From contig CACIKD010000003.1 of the NCBI GenBank assembly GCA_902587145.1, forward strand, positions 22,014-86,013: a DNA stretch of 64,000 nucleotides, in the 5' to 3' direction. Below are positions 57,993 to 64,000 of this stretch, one piece after another. Made by a program: the position numbers and the translations under genes. Below the pieces are notes generated by a model that was not told the DNA's origin, ran no database searches, and saw nothing but the letters and a program-made list of their open reading frames with translations. Position 1 is the stretch's first letter, and the number at the start of each line of letters is the position of its first letter. Origin of the DNA: an uncultured Pelagibacteraceae bacterium. GTDB lineage: Bacteria > Pseudomonadota > Alphaproteobacteria > Pelagibacterales > Pelagibacteraceae.

Positions 57993-58535
57993 CTAAATGG
58001 CCTCGACTGAGTTAACTTCTTTTACGTAATGTTTTAATAAATTTTGCACTCCTTGTTTTAAGGTCATTATTGAACTTGGACAGCCTGAACATGCCCCTTG
58101 TAATTCAACTTTAACAACACCATTTTCAAATGATTTAAATTTGATATCACCCCCGTCTCTCGCAACTGCTGGTCTTATTTTAGTGTCTAAAACATCTTTT
58201 ATTTTTAAAATAGTTTCATTATCATCTGATTTTTTTTCCATTTTATGGTCTATCAAAATTGGATCCCCGCTTTTTTCGAAATAATCATTTAAATGTGAAA
58301 TGATCATTGGTTTTAAACTATCCCATGAAACATTTTTTTCTTTTTTAACCGTCAAAAAATTTTCTGAAATTAAGACGAGTTCAACGCCTGAAAAATTTAA
58401 TACCTCTTTTACGAAAGGAATTTTAATGCTATTTAAATTTGATTTTTTAAATTCCTCTGTTCCAACTTTAGATAAAATTTTTTGTGACAGAAATTTTAAC
58501 GAGTCTGGATTAGGTGTCTGTTCTACTTGTATCAT
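57993..58535 (-). CDS. NfuA-type iron-sulfur cluster carrier
   Basis: A 180-residue protein with an N-terminal Nfu_N domain (MIQVEQTPNPDSLKFL start, about 1-90) and a C-terminal NifU domain (about 105-180) bearing the cluster-ligand motif GACSGCPSS. It carries Fe-S clusters to target enzymes, possibly including the adjacent-operon MiaB. In other alphaproteobacteria it lies between trpS and tsaB, and here it follows trpS after 15 bp. Confidence 0.93.
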   Translation of the reverse strand: MIQVEQTPNPDSLKFLSQKILSKVGTEEFKKSNLNSIKIPFVKEVLNFSGVELVLISENFLTVKKEKNVSWDSLKPMIISHLNDYFEKSGDPILIDHKMEKKSDDNETILKIKDVLDTKIRPAVARDGGDIKFKSFENGVVKVELQGACSGCPSSIMTLKQGVQNLLKHYVKEVNSVEAI

Positions 58536-58550
58536 TTTAAAGTATATATA

Positions 58551-59552
58551 TTACACAAATCCAACTATTTCACGTATCTTTTTTAGGTTTTCCTCAGCGA
58601 TTATACTGGCTTTTTGTTTGCCTTTTTTTAATACATCTTCTAGGTGTTTTTTATCTTTCATTAATTTAGCAATATTCTTTCCGATTGGACTAATTGTCTC
58701 AACTAATTTTTCAGATAATTTTATTTTTAAAGATGAAAAATCTTTTCCCACAAATTCATTAATGGTAGTTTCAATTTTTTGATCTGATAAATCTGAGTAT
58801 ATGCTTAACAAATTATATGCCTCGGGCCTCTTTTCATAGTCTTGAATGTTTTCAGTAATTGGATCAGCGTCAGTTTTTGCTTTTTTTATTTTTTTTACAA
58901 TTTCATCTGAACTATCTTTTAAATTTATCCTAGAATAATCAGACTCATCGGATTTGCTCATTTTTTTTGTACCATCTCTTAAACTCATGACACGAGAAAT
59001 ATTTTTTTGAATTAAAGGTTCTGGTAAAGGAAAAAAATCTTTTTTATTAAAATCATTATTAAACTTTTGAGCAATATCTCTCGATAATTCTAAATGCTGC
59101 TTCTGATCAGCGCCAACAGGCACATGTGTGGCTTTATATAATAAAATATCTGCGGCCATTAAATTTGGATAAATATACAATCCGACACTGGCTTTTTCTT
59201 TGTCTTTACCAGCCTTATCTTTGAATTGCGTCATACGATTTAACCAACCTACTCTACAAACACAATTTAAAATCCATGCAAGTTCTGCATGACCACTTAC
59301 AGACGATTGATTAAAAATTATACTTTTATCTGAGTCAAGACCAGAAGCTAAAAAACCTGCAGTAGTTTCTAAAATATTGGAATTTAAATCTTTTGGGTTT
59401 TGAAATGTTGTAATAGCGTGTAAATCAACCACACAATATAAACAGTTTTTTGACTTTTGAAGTGAGACAAAATTTTTTAAGGCTCCAAGATAATTTCCTA
59501 GATGTAAATTACCAGTCGGTTGAACTCCAGAAAATACTAATTCCTTTTTCAT
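58551..59552 (-). CDS. trpS: Tryptophanyl-tRNA synthetase
   Basis: A 333-residue class I synthetase. The HIGH-like motif is in [20 protein letters not shown], the KMSKS motif in [13 protein letters not shown], and the tryptophan pocket region in [17 protein letters not shown]. It charges tRNA-Trp. It follows murJ with a 1-bp gap and precedes nfuA, keeping the alphaproteobacterial murJ-trpS-nfuA order without the uspA gene that often lies between. Confidence 0.96.
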   Translation of the reverse strand: MKKELVFSGVQPTGNLHLGNYLGALKNFVSLQKSKNCLYCVVDLHAITTFQNPKDLNSNILETTAGFLASGLDSDKSIIFNQSSVSGHAELAWILNCVCRVGWLNRMTQFKDKAGKDKEKASVGLYIYPNLMAADILLYKATHVPVGADQKQHLELSRDIAQKFNNDFNKKDFFPLPEPLIQKNISRVMSLRDGTKKMSKSDESDYSRINLKDSSDEIVKKIKKAKTDADPITENIQDYEKRPEAYNLLSIYSDLSDQKIETTINEFVGKDFSSLKIKLSEKLVETISPIGKNIAKLMKDKKHLEDVLKKGKQKASIIAEENLKKIREIVGFV

Positions 59553-59553
59553 A

Positions 59554-61080
59554 CTAATTAGTTTTAAAACTTCTTAAATTGAATACTTTTAAAAAATAAC
59601 AAATCAAAAAATACAATAAAGCTACGCAGATTACTATAAATAATAAATATAAAATTTTGTAATCACTTGAATAACTTAAGTTTTTTGCAAAATAATTTAT
59701 ACTATTGTGAAAAACATAAGACATAATGGTAGTAGAGAGTACTATCTTTATTAATCGAGTATAGAACTTTGATTCAATTTTTAAATATCCAATTTTTAAA
59801 AGAATAAATAAATAAATAAGAACTCCAATCCAAGTAGATAAAGTTGTAGCAATTGGAATTATAACAAAACCAACTTGTTTAAAAAACAAAACACTTATTA
59901 AAACATTTATAATGACGACAATTGATGAAATTCTGAATGGGGTCATTGTGTTATCTCTAGCAAAAAAGAAATTCGCAAATATTTTTAAAACTGCAAAAGC
60001 TGGTATACCGAATCCAAAATATCTTAATGCAAGCGATGTTTGTTCAATGTCATTTTCTGTAAAAGATCCATAACCAAACAAAGCATTTACTATTTCATCG
60101 GAGCCAATAATTAATGCTATGCTGGCCGGTAATGATAGTAATAAAGACAATTCTAAAGATTTATTTTGTATCCTATTTGCCTGATGAATTTTTTTTTTTT
60201 TAATTAATTTGCTTAGTATTGGTAAAGATACAGTGCTCACTGCGATACCAGCTATAGCAAGATTAATTTGATAAACTCTATCTGCATAGTAAAGATAGGA
60301 AACTGCACCAGATTGAAATGACGCTATAATTGTTCCCACCAAGATACTAATTTGTATAACTCCAGATGAAAAAATGCTTGGCAAAAGTTTCTTCAAAAAA
60401 AATTGAACTTTCTGTTTTATTTTTTTTTTAAAAACTAATGAAGGCTGATAATATTTTGAGGCAAAAAACATTAAAAAAATCAACTGTACTAATCCTGATA
60501 GTGAAACCCCATAAGATAAATTCAGCGCATAATCTAATTTATAATAGTATGAAATAATCAAAGATAATATTAAAATTAAATTTAAAAAGATTGGTGCGGC
60601 TGCAGCAGCAGCAAATTTATTTTCTGTGTTTAAAATTCCAGCAAAAAAAGATGATAAACTTACAAATGCTAAAAATGGGAAAGTAATTCTAGTTAAATCT
60701 ACTGCTAAGTTAAATTTGTTACTGTCTTCAATAAAGCCAGGAGCAATTAAATAAACTACGTACGGTGTGAAAATTTCTACTATTAAAACTACTGTTAAAA
60801 GTCCTAAAGTTAATAAAGTTAAAACTTCATCAGCAAACCTTTTGCCTTGTACTTTGCTTTTTAATTTTTCAGACGCATAACTTGGAATAAATGCTGCGTT
60901 GAACGTACCTTCTGCAAACAATCTTCTGAAAGTATTAGGAAGTCTAAACGCTACAAAGAAAGCATCAGCATATATAGAAGTTCCCAAAAATATCGCTATT
61001 AATATATCTCTGAAATAACCTAGAACGCGGCTTAACATAGTATAAAAACTAAATACGGTGGTTGAAGATAATAAATTCAT
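59554..61080 (-). CDS. murJ: Lipid II flippase MurJ
   Basis: A 508-residue polytopic membrane protein with about 14 helices and the MurJ features [35 protein letters not shown] near the N terminus and [12 protein letters not shown] in the second half. It flips the peptidoglycan precursor lipid II across the inner membrane. It begins the minus-strand superoperon and is divergent from maeB with 57 bp between starts; glnD, its common neighbour, is absent. Confidence 0.94.
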   Translation of the reverse strand: MNLLSSTTVFSFYTMLSRVLGYFRDILIAIFLGTSIYADAFFVAFRLPNTFRRLFAEGTFNAAFIPSYASEKLKSKVQGKRFADEVLTLLTLGLLTVVLIVEIFTPYVVYLIAPGFIEDSNKFNLAVDLTRITFPFLAFVSLSSFFAGILNTENKFAAAAAAPIFLNLILILSLIISYYYKLDYALNLSYGVSLSGLVQLIFLMFFASKYYQPSLVFKKKIKQKVQFFLKKLLPSIFSSGVIQISILVGTIIASFQSGAVSYLYYADRVYQINLAIAGIAVSTVSLPILSKLIKKKKIHQANRIQNKSLELSLLLSLPASIALIIGSDEIVNALFGYGSFTENDIEQTSLALRYFGFGIPAFAVLKIFANFFFARDNTMTPFRISSIVVIINVLISVLFFKQVGFVIIPIATTLSTWIGVLIYLFILLKIGYLKIESKFYTRLIKIVLSTTIMSYVFHNSINYFAKNLSYSSDYKILYLLFIVICVALLYFLICYFLKVFNLRSFKTN

Positions 61081-61137
61081 AATTAAGACAAAATTTTTAG
61101 TGATATAATCAATTATATATTACATACTCAAAATCCA

Positions 61138-63423
61138 ATGACAAAAAAATCAAAAATTGATCATTATACAGATAAAGAGGCTTTAGATTTTCATATAGGC
61201 AATAAGTCTGGCAAAATTGAGGTTAATTCATCTAAACCACTTATCTCTAAAAGAGATTTATCACTTGCCTATTCGCCTGGGGTAGCAGCACCAGTAAAAG
61301 AAATTTCTAAAAATTCTTCCAAAGCCTATGACTATACCTCAAAAGGAAATTTAGTAGCGGTTATAAGTAACGGTTCTGCAATTCTTGGTTTAGGTAATTT
61401 GGGTTCACTTGCTTCAAAACCAGTTATGGAAGGTAAGGCTGTATTATTTAAGAGATTTGCAGATATAGATTCTATCGATATAGAAATTGATAACCAAAAT
61501 ACAAATGAAATAATATCTACGATTAAAAATATTGCAGGTACTTTTGGTGGTATAAATCTTGAGGATATAGCTGCTCCCGATTGTTTCATTATAGAACAGA
61601 AGTTAAAAGAAATTTTAGATATTCCTGTTTTTCATGATGATCAGCATGGAACAGCAATTATAACAACAGCTGCTTTAATTAATGCATTAGATATTTCAAA
61701 AAAAAAAATTAGTGAAGTCAAAATAGTTGTAAATGGAGCAGGTGCTTCAGCGATAGCATGTACAAACTTATTTAAAAAAATAGGTGTTAAAAATGAAAAT
61801 GTAATTATGTGTGACAGAAAAGGTGTAATTTACAAAGGAAGAGATCAGGTAGATCAATTTAAATCTGCTCATGCTGTAGAGACTAAACTTCGAACACTAG
61901 AACAAGCGATGAAAAATGCAGATGTATTTTTAGGACTGTCAGCAAAGGATGTTGTTAATCGTGAAATGATAAAGTCGATGGCAAAAAACCCGATAGTGTT
62001 TGCATGTGCAAATCCAGATCCTGAAATCAAACCAGAAATAATCAATGAAGTACGTGATGATGTAATAATTGCAACTGGAAGATCAGATTATCCTAACCAA
62101 GTTAATAACCTAATAGGTTTCCCATATATTTTTAGAGGAGCGCTAGACGTAAGGGCTAAAATAATTAATGATGACATGAAAGTTGCTGCAGCAAATGCGA
62201 TAGCGTTATTAGCTAGAGAAGACGTTCCAGATGAAGTTGTTGCTGCCTATGGAGGAGAAAGACCAAAGTATGGAAAAGAATATATTATTCCTTCAACGTT
62301 CGACCCTAGATTAGTTCGCAGAATTCCTTCTGCCGTGGCTGAAGCTGCGATGAAAAGCGGTGTAGCGAGAAAAAAAATTGAAGATTTGGAAAATTATAAA
62401 GATCAACTTACTGCAAGATTAGATCCATCTATGTCTTTAATGCAGGGAATAAATGCTAATGTCAAAAAAAGTCCTAAAAGAGTTGTGTTTGCTGAAGGTG
62501 AAGATAAAAATATGTTAAAGGCAGCTATAGAATTCGGTAAAAATAAACTAGGTACACCTGTAGTGATTGGGAATGAGAAAAGAGTTAAAGAAACTTTAAA
62601 AAATATTGGTTTAGATGAAAATTTTAAAATTGAAATTGTCAATTCAACTAATAAAGATAAAAGAGATAAATATACTAAATATTTGTACCAAAAACTTCAA
62701 AGAACAGGACAGTTGGAAAGGGATGTCGATCGGTTAGTTCGTAATGATAGAATTGCATTTGGCTCTTCTATGGTTGCTTGTAAAGATGCTGACGCGATGG
62801 TCACTGGTAATATTAGGCATTACGCTGCATCAATAGAAAAACTAAAACATGTTTGTGATGCGAGAAAGGGAGAACCTATTTTTGGTATGACAATGATGGT
62901 GTTTAAAGGGAGAACTGTTTTAGTTGCGGATACAAATGTTGAAGATTTTCCCTCTGCTGAAAGATTGGTAGCTATTTCAAAATCATGCGTAAGAGTGTCG
63001 AAACTTTTTGGTTTTGATCCAAAAGTAGCTTTTTTGTCCCACTCGACTTTTGGTAAACCAATTTCTAGAAATACTAAACATGTTAGAGATGCTATAGATA
63101 TTTTAAAAAATGACAAAGTCGACTTCGATTTTGATGGAGAAATGCAACCAGATGTTGCTTTAAATCCTATTTACCAAGATGTTTACCCCTTTTCAAAAAT
63201 AGTTGGAAGAGCAAATATTTTAATTATGCCGGCTCTTCATAGTGCTGCTATTTCTACAAAGCTAATGAAGTCATTTGGAGGTGCTAAATTAATTGGACCA
63301 TTATTAATTGGATTAGATCTACCCATCGAAGTAGCTCCATTAAGATCAAGCACATCAGACATTTTAAATCTTGCTTCGATTGCAGCTTATTCCTCTGATG
63401 TAATTGATTATAAAAAGAACTAA
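61138..63423 (+). CDS. maeB: NADP-dependent malic enzyme with phosphotransacetylase-like C-terminal domain
   Basis: A 761-residue two-domain MaeB. The malic enzyme part (about 1-430) has LSLAYSPGVAAPVKEI, PVFHDDQHGTAI and VVNGAGASAIACTNLF (NADP-binding). The C-terminal part (about 440-761) is phosphotransacetylase-like but is thought to be regulatory, responding to acetyl-CoA in related enzymes. It decarboxylates malate to pyruvate, giving NADPH. A TATAAT box (61104-61109) stands about 28 bp before the ATG. Confidence 0.95.
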   Translation: MTKKSKIDHYTDKEALDFHIGNKSGKIEVNSSKPLISKRDLSLAYSPGVAAPVKEISKNSSKAYDYTSKGNLVAVISNGSAILGLGNLGSLASKPVMEGKAVLFKRFADIDSIDIEIDNQNTNEIISTIKNIAGTFGGINLEDIAAPDCFIIEQKLKEILDIPVFHDDQHGTAIITTAALINALDISKKKISEVKIVVNGAGASAIACTNLFKKIGVKNENVIMCDRKGVIYKGRDQVDQFKSAHAVETKLRTLEQAMKNADVFLGLSAKDVVNREMIKSMAKNPIVFACANPDPEIKPEIINEVRDDVIIATGRSDYPNQVNNLIGFPYIFRGALDVRAKIINDDMKVAAANAIALLAREDVPDEVVAAYGGERPKYGKEYIIPSTFDPRLVRRIPSAVAEAAMKSGVARKKIEDLENYKDQLTARLDPSMSLMQGINANVKKSPKRVVFAEGEDKNMLKAAIEFGKNKLGTPVVIGNEKRVKETLKNIGLDENFKIEIVNSTNKDKRDKYTKYLYQKLQRTGQLERDVDRLVRNDRIAFGSSMVACKDADAMVTGNIRHYAASIEKLKHVCDARKGEPIFGMTMMVFKGRTVLVADTNVEDFPSAERLVAISKSCVRVSKLFGFDPKVAFLSHSTFGKPISRNTKHVRDAIDILKNDKVDFDFDGEMQPDVALNPIYQDVYPFSKIVGRANILIMPALHSAAISTKLMKSFGGAKLIGPLLIGLDLPIEVAPLRSSTSDILNLASIAAYSSDVIDYKKN

Positions 63424-64000
63424 ATTTTGTTTCTGCTTAGCTCAGAAGCTAAGTAAATAGATGGTATGACCTTTTCTACATCATATATTTTTTCTGCTTC
63501 TAGTAAAACTTCCTTTTTTTCTTCATTATCCATTGCTATTCCGAAAATATAAATTTTTTTATTTATTGTCTCTAATGTATAGTTTCTGGCTTTAGTTTTT
63601 TTATTCAAAATCAAAGCAGTTCTTAATTGACTCGTTATAAGGATATCCTTAGCAGTTTGTTTAAAATTTGAATTACCTTTAATTGTAATAGCATTTTTTA
63701 CTTCTCGAACACCTTTTGTTTCCCAGGCTAATTTAGTTATTTTAATTTTCTCTTCAGGCTCATCTACTTTCCCTGATAGAAATATTCTACCATCCAATAC
63801 TTCTACCTGAATTTTTAAAAAATATTTTTTCTCAGTTAAAGATAATCTGGCCACCAAATTTTTTTCCATAATTGTATCATCGATTTGCATGCCTATCGTT
63901 CTAGGGTCAAAAGTTATATCTACTCCAGTACCAAAACGTCCCACAGGTGAACAGCTATATAGAAAAATCGCTATTAAAATAATTGATAAATAAAATCTCA
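63420..64000 (-). CDS. BON-domain outer-membrane lipoprotein (DolP/YraP-like), cut by window end
   Basis: The frame continues past a GTG at 63944 to the window edge, giving a lipoprotein signal peptide RFYLSIILIAIFLYSC with lipobox cysteine. The last two bases visible on this strand are TG, so an ATG start probably needs one base outside the window. Two BON domains follow (about 60-120 and 125-190), as in DolP/YraP, which helps outer-membrane integrity. It overlaps the convergent maeB by 4 bp. Its length and layout (about 193 residues) match this family. Confidence 0.82.
   Translation of the reverse strand, partial: RFYLSIILIAIFLYSCSPVGRFGTGVDITFDPRTIGMQIDDTIMEKNLVARLSLTEKKYFLKIQVEVLDGRIFLSGKVDEPEEKIKITKLAWETKGVREVKNAITIKGNSNFKQTAKDILITSQLRTALILNKKTKARNYTLETINKKIYIFGIAMDNEEKKEVLLEAEKIYDVEKVIPSIYLASELSRNKI

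Overview
The window looks like a chromosomal segment of a streamlined, very AT-rich marine alphaproteobacterium of the SAR11 clade (Pelagibacterales). The basis is strongly A/T-biased codon use with lysine-, isoleucine- and asparagine-rich proteins, genes that abut or overlap almost everywhere, and alphaproteobacterial gene pairs (ChvG/ChvI, RegB/RegA, Irr next to fabA-fabB-fabI, AmgK-MurU-TsaE next to ahcY). I see no insertion sequence, prophage, CRISPR array, tRNA or rRNA gene. No gene-free stretch exceeds about 210 bases.

Layout. 1-3.5 kb: purine permease end, purine phosphoribosyltransferase, DUF1330 protein, base-excision glycosylase, EamA exporter. 3.0-8.3 kb: msrA, a sulfurtransferase, and a two-gene RND efflux system. 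8.3-10.5 kb: small envelope proteins and phosphoglycerate mutase. 10.5-19 kb: a minus-strand run polA, chvI, chvG, ahcY, tsaE, amgK-like, murU-like. 19-20.6 kb: an orphan ABC ATPase and BioY. 20.6-25.7 kb: regA and regB, separated by a three-gene polyamine operon on the opposite strand. 25.7-31.8 kb: gyrB, dnaN, dnaA, rpsT, mutM. 31.8-36.5 kb: ubiE, ubiB, coaBC, a MoeB/ThiF-like E1 protein and an SH3 protein. 36.5-42.6 kb: DUF2061, katG, irr, fabA, fabB, fabI and a GNAT-like protein. 42.6-61.1 kb: an eroded version of the alphaproteobacterial superoperon murJ-trpS-nfuA-tsaB-fur-miaB-phoH-ybeY-lnt-metK-nusA-infB-rbfA-rpsO-pnp, with a glucosaminidase gene and an oppositely oriented deacetylase inserted between nfuA and tsaB. 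61.1-64 kb: malic enzyme and a BON-domain lipoprotein cut by the window end.

The genes are mostly housekeeping: replication, translation and ribosome maturation, tRNA modification (TsaB, TsaE, MiaB), the methyl cycle (MetK, AhcY), unsaturated fatty acid synthesis, cell-wall recycling and remodelling, ubiquinone synthesis, and redox or iron sensing (RegBA, Irr, Fur/Mur, KatG, MsrA).

I do not see an obvious new multi-gene system. The most interesting signals are small: an intrinsic-terminator-like hairpin directly against the nusA ribosome binding site; an RND adaptor without the alpha-hairpin; a miniature TsaB; mutM and ubiE starting 10 bp apart with -10 elements that predict leaderless transcripts; two related palindromes at katG and irr; a RegB kinase with Ser in place of the acidic residue next to its phospho-accepting His; and convergent gene ends with no room for terminators.
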